Shown: positions 1 to 6,708 of the stretch, one piece after another
Position numbering within the stretch: position 1 is the stretch's first letter
How the letters are laid out: each line of letters begins with the position of its first letter
From: Planctomycetaceae bacterium
GTDB lineage: Bacteria; Planctomycetota; Planctomycetia; Pirellulales; Thermoguttaceae
NCBI GenBank assembly: GCA_031283515.1
Contig: JAITBS010000226.1
Span: forward strand, 1-9,056
Length of the DNA: 9,056 nt
Direction of reading: 5' to 3'
Notes under the pieces: generated by a model
Told to the model about the DNA's origin: nothing
Seen by the model: the letters and a program-made list of their open reading frames with translations, nothing else
The model's database searches: none
Program-made: the position numbers and the translations under genes

Positions 1-3
1 TTT

Positions 4-213
4 GACAATTGTCAACTGGTTTTTACCAATTGCCAACTGGTTTTTGTCAATTGTCAACTGGTTTTTACTAATTGCCAACTGGTTTTTGTCAATTGTCAAC
101 TGGTTTTTACTAATTGCCAACTGGTTTTTGTCAATTGTCAACTGGTTTTTGTCAATTGTTAACTGGTTTTTGGTAATTGCTAACTGTTTTTTGGTAATTG
201 CCAACTGTTTTTT
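4..213. repeat. Array of ten 21-bp tandem repeats
   Basis: Ten consecutive 21-bp units begin at 4, 25, 46, 67, 88, 109, 130, 151, 172 and 193; an eleventh, strongly decayed unit follows from 214. Each unit has an AATTG core, then an AACTG(G) block and a run of five or six T. Units 1-6 alternate between a type reading CAATTGTCAACTGG and a type reading AATTGCCAACTGG, giving a 42-bp higher-order period; units 7-10 are progressively less regular. Around unit 1, TTGACAATTGTCAA (2-15) is a perfect palindrome, and the other units keep imperfect versions. The left end is cut by the window, so the total copy number is unknown. The 21-bp period is a multiple of three, so one frame stays open through the array and yields a heptapeptide-repeat reading that I do not regard as a gene. 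Confidence 0.95.
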
Positions 214-234
214 ACCGGCTGTTAACAGGGACAA

Positions 235-250
235 GTCGGCAATTGCCGAC
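235..250. repeat. 16-bp perfect palindrome beside the tandem array
   Basis: GTCGGCAATTGCCGAC is its own reverse complement. Its centre, GCAATTGC, resembles the core of the tandem units to its left, but its arms are GC-rich and there is no T run after it. A second small palindrome, CTGTTAACAG, lies at 219-228 in the decayed last unit. It could be a dimeric protein binding site or a hairpin; no adjacent gene tells which. Confidence 0.75.
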
Positions 251-371
251 TACCTGACGAAAGGTTGACGCCCCGACGAAAAAAGTTGGCGGCTATAAAA
301 GATGATCACCACTGAATAGATATCAAAAATCAACACAGAATGGGAATGCTCCCTAATGAACTACTGCGACA

Positions 372-418
372 CCCTCCCACTCCCCACTCTCCACTCTCCA
401 CTATCAACTCTCCACTAC
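372..418 (-). repeat. Degenerate heptamer-like microrepeat, CCACTCT type
   Basis: The + strand is an interrupted run of CCACTCT / CCACTCC / CAACTCT motifs (the - strand reads as repeated GGAGAGT). It resembles the short tandemly repeated heptamers known from cyanobacterial intergenic DNA, though the units here are irregular. A copy in the opposite orientation begins at the stop codon of the RND gene (3847-3882). The remaining DNA between 251 and 371 shows no gene or clear signal beyond a tiny GGGA/TCCC hairpin near 342-353. Confidence 0.8.
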
Positions 419-447
419 TTGTAACCGCTTTCCGATTCGGATAAAAT
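419..447 (+). promoter_or_regulatory. Possible sigma70 promoter for the RND gene
   Basis: TTGTAA (419-424) and TAAAAT (442-447) are separated by 17 bp, the preferred spacing. Matches to the consensus hexamers are four and five of six. Transcription would start near 454 and give a leader of about 45 nt. It is the best candidate upstream of the RND gene but not a strong one. Confidence 0.4.
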
Positions 448-499
448 AGGAGCTTTATTGACTGTGTTTATTATCATGCACGATTTTGATTAAAAGATT

Positions 500-3400
500 A
501 TGGACATTATTAAATTCTCGATTAACAATCCTGTTAAGGTTGCTGTTGGAGTGTTGCTGATTATTCTTTTTGGAGTTTTGGCTCTGATTTCTGTTCCTGT
601 GCAGATGACACCGGATGTGGAACGCCCCGTCGTCACGATTCGCACCACCTGGCAAGGTCGAAGTCCCGAAGAAGTCGAAAAATCCATCCTCATGGAACAA
701 GAAAAAAAACTCAAAACACTTCAAGGACTTTACCAAATGACCTCAACCGCACAATTAGGTGAAGGACGTATCGAACTTGAATTTACGGTTGGTTACGATA
801 TGAGCCGCGCCGTTCAGGAAACCTCAAACCGCCTTAACGAAGTCCCACGTTATCCCGATGACGTCGAACGTCCGGTTATCCGCGCCGCCAGCGCAAATAC
901 CGATGAAGCAATCGCCTTTGGTCTGTTCACCTCCCAGAATAATCCCGAATTTGAAATGGCAGAGTTTTACGATTACGCTGATCGGTTTGTCAAACCCGCC
1001 TTTGAACGAATCAAAGGACTCGCTCAAGTCGATGTTTTCGGCGGACGTGAACACGAAGTACAGGTTCGGTTTGATCCGGTTGTTTTGGCTCAAGCCGGTA
1101 TTTCCGTTGACGAACTGCGAACCGCTATTATGAATGATAATCTCAATGAATCCGCCGGCGATTTGTCCAACGGACGCCAAGATATTCGGTTTCGGGTTCT
1201 GGGACGCTATGACTCCTTAGAACCAATTCGCAGCGTTATTGTTAAATACATCGACGGCGCCCCTATCTATCTCAAAGATATCGCCACACCTTGTCTCGCA
1301 CTAAAAAAGAATACCTACTTCAACCAAAGTATGGGACGAACTTCCATGTCCATGTATTTTCGACGCGATACCGGCGCTAATGTCCTCAGTATTATGCAAG
1401 AAGTAAACCGCATCGGTAAGGAAATCTCCAAACCAGGAGGAATACTCGCACTGTATAAAAATGATAGGTACAAAATTAAATTCGAACTCCTGTACGATGA
1501 CTCGCTTTATATCAATAACGCCGTCACTTTAGTCCGCCAAAATATGTATGAAGGCGGTATTCTTGCTATTATCGTCCTGTTGCTTTTTCTGCGAAGTTTT
1601 CGCCCGACACTTATTATTTCTATTGCGATTCCGATTTCAATTGTCGGAACTTTTGTGGTTCTTTATGCCGCCGGACGTAATATCAATGTTATTTCGTTAG
1701 CCGGACTTGCTTTTGCTATCGGAATGGTTGTGGACTGCGCTATTGTGGTACTGGAAAATATTGACCGGCATCTGCATTTGGGTAAAACGGTTCTTGTTGC
1801 CGCTTACGAAGGAACGCGGGAAGTCTGGGGTGCTGTTTTAGCACAAACCTTGACCACTGTTGCGGTTTTCTGTCCCGTGTTGACGATTCAGGAAGAATCC
1901 GGTCAACTGTTTTACGATATTGCGATTGCAATTTCCGCATCGGTGTTGATTTCATTACTGGTTGCGATTACTGTTATTCCGGTTTGCGCAGTGAACTGGC
2001 TTCGCGAAAAACCAAAACAGCAACATTCTTACGTTTACCGTATTATTCATTCTCTGTGCGGGTTGACAACCATTTGCCAAAAACTGGCGGAAGGTTTTGC
2101 TCATCTGGTGTATCTCCTGACATTCCGAAGTTTGTCCGGTATTTGGATACGAATTATGATTATTGTGTTTATTTCCGGTGCTGCAACATTGTTAAGTTTC
2201 AACCTGATGCCGCCAGCCAGTTATCTTCCAACCGGTAATAAAAACGTTTTGAACGGCAATATGCTTCTTCCGCCGGCGTATTCGATTCAGCAAAATGTTC
2301 TGGTGGGACGCCGTGCGGAAGAATTTCTGCGACCGTATTGGGAAGCGCAAACGGTCGAGGAATCGTCTGCGATTCGGGAAATTGTCGATACCCGAACCAA
2401 AAAGGTCATTCCCAAAATACCGCCGATTAAAAGTTTCTATATTGTGGTTCGCAATCAGGGTGTTTTTATGAATGTAACCAGCAAGGACGACGATTTAGTC
2501 AAACCGCTTGAAGTTCTTTTGAATACGATGATGAATGCGATTCCCGGTTGTTCCGGCAATGCTCAGCAACAAGGGATATTCGGAAGGCGCGGCGGCGGTT
2601 CCAATTCTGTACAAATCGAAGTGATTGGTTCTGATATGCAACGGCTTCGTGATTCGACGAATTATCTGGAACAACGGCTGGTTGGAGTTTTTTCCCGTGC
2701 TGGGGTTCGGAGTGAACCGGCAAACTATGATTTGAACGGTCCCGAATGGGAGATTGTTGTTGATCAGGTGAGGGCGAAAGAACTGGGATTGAGTGTTCTG
2801 TCGTTGGCGTACACCTCTCGAGCGATGATTGATGGAATTTACGTGGGTGATTTTGATTACGAGGGCGACAACATTGACTTGACATTGATTCGTGATCCGG
2901 ACATTCCGATCATGCCGGACGAATTTGAAACGCTTCCTATTTCGATTCAAGATAACAATGGGAAACGGCAACTTATGCCGGTTGGTCAATTAGTTAGTTT
3001 TGTTAAGGCGGATGCTTCGCAACAGATTCGTCGTGTGGAGCAGGAGCGGGCGATACGTCTTACGGTGAGTCCGCCGCCTGAAGTGGCGTTGGAGACGGCT
3101 CAGACGCAAATTTTGCAGATTGTCGAAGAGTCACACCGTGAAGGCGGTATGACGCCGGACACGTTTGTCAAATTATCGGGCAATGCCGACAAGTTATCCC
3201 AGACGCGTCGGGCAATGTTAGGCAGGTGGACGGGATTTAATTTGGAATCGGTTCTTAATTTAATTTCATCACGATTTTTCCTTTCCCTTTTGATTACTTA
3301 TCTTTTGATGGCGGGTTTATTTGAGAGTTTTATGTATCCGTTTGTGATTATGTTTAGTGTTCCGTTTGCGATGGTTGGTGGATTTATTGGGTTATCGATT

Positions 3401-3847
3401 ACCAATCATTATGATCCGACGCAACAGATGGACACTTTAACAATGCTTGGATTTGTTCTATTGATAGGAGTTGTTGTCAACAATGCCATATTGTTAGTTC
3501 ACCAGACGTTGAATTTTATGAAGGGTCGTGGGGAATCGGAGACGGACATTATTGAAAAGATGGGTTATCGGGAAGCGATTCGGGAGGCGGTTCGCACGCG
3601 GATTCGACCGATTTTCATGACAACATCTGCGGCGGTTACGGGTATGGTACCGCTTGTTGTGAAATCCGGAGCCGGCAGTGAATTATATCGTGGAATTGGT
3701 TCGGTGATTATTGGCGGTTTGATTTGCTCAACGCTCTTTTCACTTTTTGTTGTTCCGTTAATGCTAAGTTTAGTCATTGATTTCCGGTTTGGTCTTGCCC
3801 GTCTGTTCGGCAATAATTTGCCAAACCAAAACAGTGAATTGTACTAG
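500..3847 (+). CDS. RND-family efflux transporter, inner-membrane subunit
   Basis: Encodes 1115 residues with AcrB-like HAE-RND organisation: a first membrane helix at about 12-33, a periplasmic porter/docking half, helices 2-6 at about 352-496, helix 7 at about 551-570, a second periplasmic half, and helices 8-12 at about 925-1095. Such pumps export drugs, lipophiles or metals using the proton gradient, normally with a periplasmic adaptor and an outer-membrane channel. In helix 4 the motif GMVVDCAIVVLEN (408-420) keeps the first of the two AcrB aspartates (D412) and has Cys for the second (C413). In helix 10, GVVVNNAILLVHQ has Asn (N994) where AcrB has its lysine. It is somewhat longer than the usual roughly 1,040 residues; a Gly-rich stretch lies at 692-702. 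The ATG at 500 is set by an in-frame stop at 491-493 and by the usual RND N-terminus; no good Shine-Dalgarno is seen. No adaptor gene is adjacent. Codon use changes along the gene. The family call is firm; the substrate is unknown. Confidence 0.95.
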   Translation: MDIIKFSINNPVKVAVGVLLIILFGVLALISVPVQMTPDVERPVVTIRTTWQGRSPEEVEKSILMEQEKKLKTLQGLYQMTSTAQLGEGRIELEFTVGYDMSRAVQETSNRLNEVPRYPDDVERPVIRAASANTDEAIAFGLFTSQNNPEFEMAEFYDYADRFVKPAFERIKGLAQVDVFGGREHEVQVRFDPVVLAQAGISVDELRTAIMNDNLNESAGDLSNGRQDIRFRVLGRYDSLEPIRSVIVKYIDGAPIYLKDIATPCLALKKNTYFNQSMGRTSMSMYFRRDTGANVLSIMQEVNRIGKEISKPGGILALYKNDRYKIKFELLYDDSLYINNAVTLVRQNMYEGGILAIIVLLLFLRSFRPTLIISIAIPISIVGTFVVLYAAGRNINVISLAGLAFAIGMVVDCAIVVLENIDRHLHLGKTVLVAAYEGTREVWGAVLAQTLTTVAVFCPVLTIQEESGQLFYDIAIAISASVLISLLVAITVIPVCAVNWLREKPKQQHSYVYRIIHSLCGLTTICQKLAEGFAHLVYLLTFRSLSGIWIRIMIIVFISGAATLLSFNLMPPASYLPTGNKNVLNGNMLLPPAYSIQQNVLVGRRAEEFLRPYWEAQTVEESSAIREIVDTRTKKVIPKIPPIKSFYIVVRNQGVFMNVTSKDDDLVKPLEVLLNTMMNAIPGCSGNAQQQGIFGRRGGGSNSVQIEVIGSDMQRLRDSTNYLEQRLVGVFSRAGVRSEPANYDLNGPEWEIVVDQVRAKELGLSVLSLAYTSRAMIDGIYVGDFDYEGDNIDLTLIRDPDIPIMPDEFETLPISIQDNNGKRQLMPVGQLVSFVKADASQQIRRVEQERAIRLTVSPPPEVALETAQTQILQIVEESHREGGMTPDTFVKLSGNADKLSQTRRAMLGRWTGFNLESVLNLISSRFFLSLLITYLLMAGLFESFMYPFVIMFSVPFAMVGGFIGLSITNHYDPTQQMDTLTMLGFVLLIGVVVNNAILLVHQTLNFMKGRGESETDIIEKMGYREAIREAVRTRIRPIFMTTSAAVTGMVPLVVKSGAGSELYRGIGSVIIGGLICSTLFSLFVVPLMLSLVIDFRFGLARLFGNNLPNQNSELY

Positions 3848-3882
3848 AGAGTGGAGAGTGAAGGAGTGGAGAGTGAAGGAGT
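3847..3882 (+). repeat. Degenerate heptamer-like microrepeat, GGAGAGT type
   Basis: Units of GAGAGTG and AAGGAGTG alternate starting at the last base of the RND stop codon. It is the same repeat type as 372-418 but in the opposite orientation, so the two copies bracket the RND gene. It runs directly into the dispersed repeat at 3884. Confidence 0.8.
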
Positions 3883-3883
3883 G

Positions 3884-3902
3884 TTCGCAAGCGGAATAAT
3901 TG
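3884..3902 (+). repeat. Dispersed 19-bp intergenic repeat, copy 1
   Basis: TTCGCAAGCGGAATAATTG occurs here in full. The first 12 bases, plus TG before them, recur exactly at 8585-8598. The reverse complement recurs at 8615-8633 with 17 of 19 identities, and the last 12 bases recur in reverse complement at 6623-6634. All copies lie between genes. Confidence 0.7.
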
Positions 3903-3939
3903 CCATCTTAACCCGCTAAGAGTGTCATGTGCATAACCA

Positions 3940-3962
3940 TAGGTCAAGCGAATCGTGACCTA
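3940..3962. repeat. Inverted repeat, 7-bp arms
   Basis: TAGGTCA and TGACCTA flank a 9-base loop. No T run follows on either strand, so it is not a standard intrinsic terminator. It may be part of a repeat element or a binding site. Confidence 0.5.
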
Positions 3963-4251
3963 CGGTGAACGTATCTTCTCAATATCGTCTGAAAAACGAA
4001 ACGGAATGATCCGAATCGTACTCCGGTGATTATTAAAGTTTTGTTTTCAAACAGTAATCCGTTGTCGAGGATTGACAATCCGTAAATCGATGATCTGCGT
4101 TTAGAAAAATGTCCCTCTCCTTCGGGGTAAGAAAAAAAATTCAAACAAAAATTCCACTGATAGATTACAAATCAGACAGGTGATTACCCAAAATATATTT
4201 GATTATTCGATATAATTGGTACATTTGTACTTGAAAACCATAAAACTTATT

Positions 4252-4274
4252 GATTCTCAACTTTTTTGAGAGTC
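4252..4274. repeat. Inverted repeat just upstream of a promoter
   Basis: GATTCTCAA and TTGAGAGTC form a 9-bp stem with one G-U type pair around a 5-base loop. It ends 7 bp before the -35 box of the promoter for the metalloprotease gene, a place where activator or repressor sites are often found. No T run follows, so a terminator role is less likely. Confidence 0.5.
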
Positions 4275-4281
4275 ATTTCTA

Positions 4282-4310
4282 TTGAAATCACTGATATTAG
4301 AAAATATAAT
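4282..4310 (+). promoter_or_regulatory. Sigma70-type promoter of the metalloprotease gene
   Basis: TTGAAA (4282-4287) and TATAAT (4305-4310) are separated by exactly 17 bp. This is one of the two best promoter matches in the window. Transcription would start near 4317 and leave a leader of about 65 nt before the ATG at 4382. Confidence 0.75.
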
Positions 4311-4381
4311 CTTTTTATAAATATGATCGTAAGTTAAGTATTGGGCAATTCATATCAGTAATACCATAAAAACTGTTTTCA

Positions 4382-5389
4382 ATGAGTTATTTTCAACCAT
4401 TAATAACTTCTGCGTTTTCCAATTATTCCGTTAATCGAAACGTTTACGTTGATCGAGTGACGGTTCAGGAGAACTCTGCTGAAATTCAGAAAACAGAACC
4501 AAATCAAAACAAAATCAATGTTCCCGACCCTGATTTTGGAAAACCCCAATCCGCATCGGGTGATATTCTTGATCTTTCACAGGATGTTCAAAAACAGTAC
4601 GAATCTAAGTCGGACAAAAGTAAGTCGGACAAAAGTAAAACAGACAGCACAGAAACAAATCCTGAAGTAAAAAATTCCGATAATTCTATTACGCTTCAAG
4701 CCCATGAAGATTCACCGGAAACGACAGCACCAAAAAACAGTTTAGGCAAAGCAGAGTTAACACCGGAAGAAGAAGAACAAGTTCAGAAACTCAAAGCCCG
4801 TGATCAGGAAGTTCGAGTTCATGAAGCGGCTCATGTTGCGGCGGGAGGACCTTACGTAACTAATGGTCCAACTTATACTTATCAAACAGGTCCTGATGGC
4901 AAATCGTATGCGATTGGCGGTGAAGTCGGAATTGACACCAGCGAAGTCAGCGGCAATCCCGAAGCAACAATTCGGAAAATGCAAACAGTTGCGACTGCCG
5001 CACTCGCTCCGGCGGAACCGTCTAACCAAGATCAAAAAGTTGCCGCTGCCGCACGGCAAAAAGAAGTCCAAGCCCGCGCCGAACTTGCACAACAAAACCG
5101 CTTGGCAGTGAACAACAGCAACGAAAATGAAAATTCGGATTCTTCACAATTGGCAGTCGAAAGCGAAGAACCAAAATCAACAACAACCACAACTAACCGG
5201 TCGGATGGAGATAAATCTAATAAATCAGATATATCAGATAAAAAAGTTACGGATTCGGGTTTGTTTTCAGCGGTGAAATCTTTTGTTGCCGGACAGGCAA
5301 AATCAACCCAACGAAGTTCAGCATATCAGGCTCAAAGTTCAATGTCTTTGAGTTCAACATCTCAAAACCATTTTTCGGTTTTTGTTTGA
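4382..5389 (+). CDS. Putative metalloprotease, SprA-related / CJM1_0395-type
   Basis: The 335-residue protein has a conserved centre between two low-complexity arms. The centre (about 125-238) starts with ELTPEEEEQVQKLKARDQEV, continues with the zinc-protease-like motif HEAAH (147-151) and a Gly/Tyr-rich stretch with YTYQTGPDGKSYAIGGEVGI, and ends in an Ala/Gln/Arg-rich helix. This order matches the SprA-related family, also annotated as CJM1_0395-type putative metalloproteases. H147, E148 and H151 would be zinc ligands and catalytic acid by analogy with other HExxH enzymes; activity in this family is, to my knowledge, inferred only. The arms (about 30-120 and 240-335) are rich in Ser, Lys, Asp, Asn, Gln and Thr, look disordered, and include a duplicated K-S-D-K-S unit (about 76-86). 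No clear signal peptide or membrane helix is present, so location is uncertain. It has its own promoter and is followed by hairpins, suggesting a single-gene transcript. No strong Shine-Dalgarno precedes the ATG. Confidence 0.85.
   Translation: MSYFQPLITSAFSNYSVNRNVYVDRVTVQENSAEIQKTEPNQNKINVPDPDFGKPQSASGDILDLSQDVQKQYESKSDKSKSDKSKTDSTETNPEVKNSDNSITLQAHEDSPETTAPKNSLGKAELTPEEEEQVQKLKARDQEVRVHEAAHVAAGGPYVTNGPTYTYQTGPDGKSYAIGGEVGIDTSEVSGNPEATIRKMQTVATAALAPAEPSNQDQKVAAAARQKEVQARAELAQQNRLAVNNSNENENSDSSQLAVESEEPKSTTTTTNRSDGDKSNKSDISDKKVTDSGLFSAVKSFVAGQAKSTQRSSAYQAQSSMSLSSTSQNHFSVFV
4606..4635 (+). repeat. Two exact 15-bp direct repeats inside the metalloprotease gene
   Basis: TAAGTCGGACAAAAG occurs twice in tandem. 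Being five codons long, it duplicates a Lys/Ser/Asp unit in the N-terminal disordered arm without breaking the frame. This is probably a slippage product and may vary in length between strains. Confidence 0.9.
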
Positions 5390-5415
5390 TCGTTTGGTAC
5401 ACGGTTATACACAAT

Positions 5416-5437
5416 CCTATTATAAATAGGTCTTTTT
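5416..5437 (+). terminator. Weak hairpin and T run after the metalloprotease gene
   Basis: CCTATT and AATAGG pair around a 3-base loop, followed by TCTTTTT. The stem is short and AT-rich, so on its own it would be a weak intrinsic terminator. It lies about 27 bp after the stop codon. Confidence 0.4.
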
Positions 5438-5441
5438 GAAT

Positions 5442-5477
5442 CCCGAAGTTCTGGAGAAATCGGGTTTATTTTTTATT
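5442..5477 (+). terminator. Likely intrinsic terminator of the metalloprotease gene
   Basis: CCCGA (5442-5446) pairs with TCGGG (5460-5464), with further A-T pairing beyond a one-base mismatch. A T-rich tract, TTTATTTTTTATT, follows directly. It lies in the gap before mnmA, which suggests that mnmA has its own promoter, although I see no clear one. Confidence 0.55.
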
Positions 5478-5540
5478 GTGAATTTAGGTGAACAGTTACA
5501 AGATTGTATTTTCCGTTTAATTTTTGTTCAATATTCTTGA

Positions 5541-6617
5541 ATGAGTGTCAAGGTTTTGATTGCGATGAGCGGCGGAGTGGATAGTTCGGTTGCCGCTTAT
5601 CTTATGAAATTACAGGGGTTCGATTGCCGCGGCGCAACAATGAAATTATTCGATCAGGAAACCGCTTGCGGAATAACCCGATCAAAAACATGTTGTTCTT
5701 TGGAAGATGTTGAAGACGCACGAAATATCGCTCACCAACTGGATATTCCTTTTCATGTTTTCAATTTTGTTCACGATTTTAAGGAACAAATTATCGAACG
5801 TTTTGTTAATGCCTACCAAAACGGATTTACTCCCAATCCGTGTATTGACTGTAACAGATATATGAAGTTCGAGAAATTTTTCCTTCGTTCTAAAGAAATT
5901 GATTTCGATTATATTGCCACAGGACATTATGCCCGAATTGAATTTGATACGGTTTGCGGAAGATATTTGCTCAAAAAAGCGGTTGATGAAACAAAAGATC
6001 AGAGTTATGTTTTATACGCAATGACACAACAACACCTTTCCGGTACAAAATTCCCCTTAGGTTCTTTGAAGAAACAGGATGTCCGCAAGATCGCAACAGA
6101 ACATAATTTTATCAATGCCAAAAAACATGAGAGTCAGGATATTTGTTTTGTACCGGACGGAGATTATGCCGCTTTTATCGAACGTTATACCGGACGTTTT
6201 TGTCTGCCGGGCAATTTTACGGACAAAAACGGAATTGTTCTCGGTAAACACAAAGGAATTATCCGTTACACAATCGGACAACGAAAAGGTCTTGGTATTG
6301 CAAGGGCGGAACCGTATTATGTTTGTGCGCAAAATGTTACTGAAAATACGGTGATTCTTGGTGATGAACGCGATCTGTACACCAAAACCGTCCATGCCGA
6401 AAATATCAATCTGATTGCGTTTGAAAAAATCAGTTCACCGATTCGTGTTACGGCAAAAGTTCGTTACCGCCAAAAAGAAGATTGGGCAACTGCGGAACAA
6501 ATTGATGACAACCATTTACGTATCGAATTTGATGAACCGCAAAAAGCAATTGCCAAAGGTCAGGCGATTGTTCTGTACGATTATGACACTGTTCTCGGCG
6601 GCGGAACAATTCAATAA
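5541..6617 (+). CDS. mnmA: tRNA-specific 2-thiouridylase MnmA
   Basis: MnmA makes 2-thiouridine at wobble position 34 of tRNAs for Lys, Glu and Gln in the cytoplasm. It activates the uridine with ATP and transfers sulfur relayed from a cysteine desulfurase. The 358-residue length is normal. Seen in order: the PP-loop ATP site SGGVDSS (10-16); TPNPCIDCNRYMKFEKF with catalytic C101 (and C104); DYIATGHYAR (123-132); KDQSYVLY (152-159); SQDICFVPDGDY with the second catalytic C202; GKHKGIIRYTIGQRKGLGIA (235-254); and a C-terminal beta-barrel ending VLGGGTI. A Cys-rich CGITRSKTCCS segment (43-53) follows the ATP site; the CCSLEDVEDAR form is common in Firmicutes-like MnmA proteins. The ATG gives the typical N-terminus VKVLIAMSGG; no Shine-Dalgarno is obvious. 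It is separated by hairpins from the gene before it and converges on the GH5 gene. Both catalytic cysteines are intact, so it should be functional. Confidence 0.97.
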   Translation: MSVKVLIAMSGGVDSSVAAYLMKLQGFDCRGATMKLFDQETACGITRSKTCCSLEDVEDARNIAHQLDIPFHVFNFVHDFKEQIIERFVNAYQNGFTPNPCIDCNRYMKFEKFFLRSKEIDFDYIATGHYARIEFDTVCGRYLLKKAVDETKDQSYVLYAMTQQHLSGTKFPLGSLKKQDVRKIATEHNFINAKKHESQDICFVPDGDYAAFIERYTGRFCLPGNFTDKNGIVLGKHKGIIRYTIGQRKGLGIARAEPYYVCAQNVTENTVILGDERDLYTKTVHAENINLIAFEKISSPIRVTAKVRYRQKEDWATAEQIDDNHLRIEFDEPQKAIAKGQAIVLYDYDTVLGGGTIQ

Positions 6618-6630
6618 TTGAACAATTATT
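6613..6630. repeat. AT-rich inverted repeat overlapping the mnmA stop codon
   Basis: AATAATTG and CAATTATT are perfect 8-bp arms with a 2-base spacer, starting inside the last sense codon of mnmA. The right arm is also part of a reverse-complement copy of the dispersed repeat (6623-6634). Confidence 0.55.
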
Positions 6631-6700
6631 CCGCTGAAATGTTACTAATTTTATTTCCCAATCATGTGAAACAATTGGAAAATTTCTTAGCGGTTTTTTT
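6631..6700 (+). terminator. Possible intrinsic terminator of mnmA with a branched stem
   Basis: CCGCTGAAAT (6631-6640) can pair with ATTTC-TT-AGCGG (6682-6693), ten pairs with a two-base bulge, followed at once by seven T (6694-6700). Within the loop, CCAAT (6658-6662) and ATTGG (6674-6678) can form a second hairpin. The large loop makes this atypical, but the GC-rich base of the stem next to the T run fits termination of mnmA before the convergent GH5 gene. Confidence 0.45.
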
Positions 6701-6708
6701 CAAAGAAT

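Larger units (their letters stand above)
3848..4381. other. Non-coding gap of about 530 bp
   Basis: No reading frame here looks like a gene. The only long one (3944-4144, - strand) has no recognisable sequence. The gap holds the GGAGAGT microrepeat, the 19-bp repeat, a hairpin at 3940-3962, a hairpin at 4252-4274 and the promoter at 4282-4310. The middle part, about 3965-4200, shows no structure that I can name. No convincing rho-independent terminator for the RND gene was found. Confidence 0.7.

Noticed and set aside
4..213. CRISPR array
   Set aside because: Units are contiguous 21-mers with no unique spacers, and no cas genes are present.
2..268. An open frame of 88 codons reading as repeated NWFLxIV/A heptads
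   Set aside because: It exists only because the 21-bp tandem repeat is a multiple of three and lacks a stop in that frame. There is no ribosome binding site, and the protein would be pure low complexity.
265..299. TTGACG followed by TATAAA as a promoter
   Set aside because: The spacing is 23 bp, too long for a sigma70-type promoter; the 419-447 pair is better placed.
458..493. Short upstream reading frame from a TTG after AGGAG, in frame with the RND gene
   Set aside because: It ends at a TAA at 491-493 after eleven codons. It could be a leader peptide, but the only support is the AGGAG at 448-452; its main use is to rule out an earlier RND start.
3944..4144. 66-codon frame on the - strand
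   Set aside because: No recognisable motif or good start signal, and it lies in a gap full of repeats.
4863..5111. 82-codon frame inside the metalloprotease gene
   Set aside because: It is a frame-shifted shadow of the conserved HEAAH-domain region and has no signals of its own.
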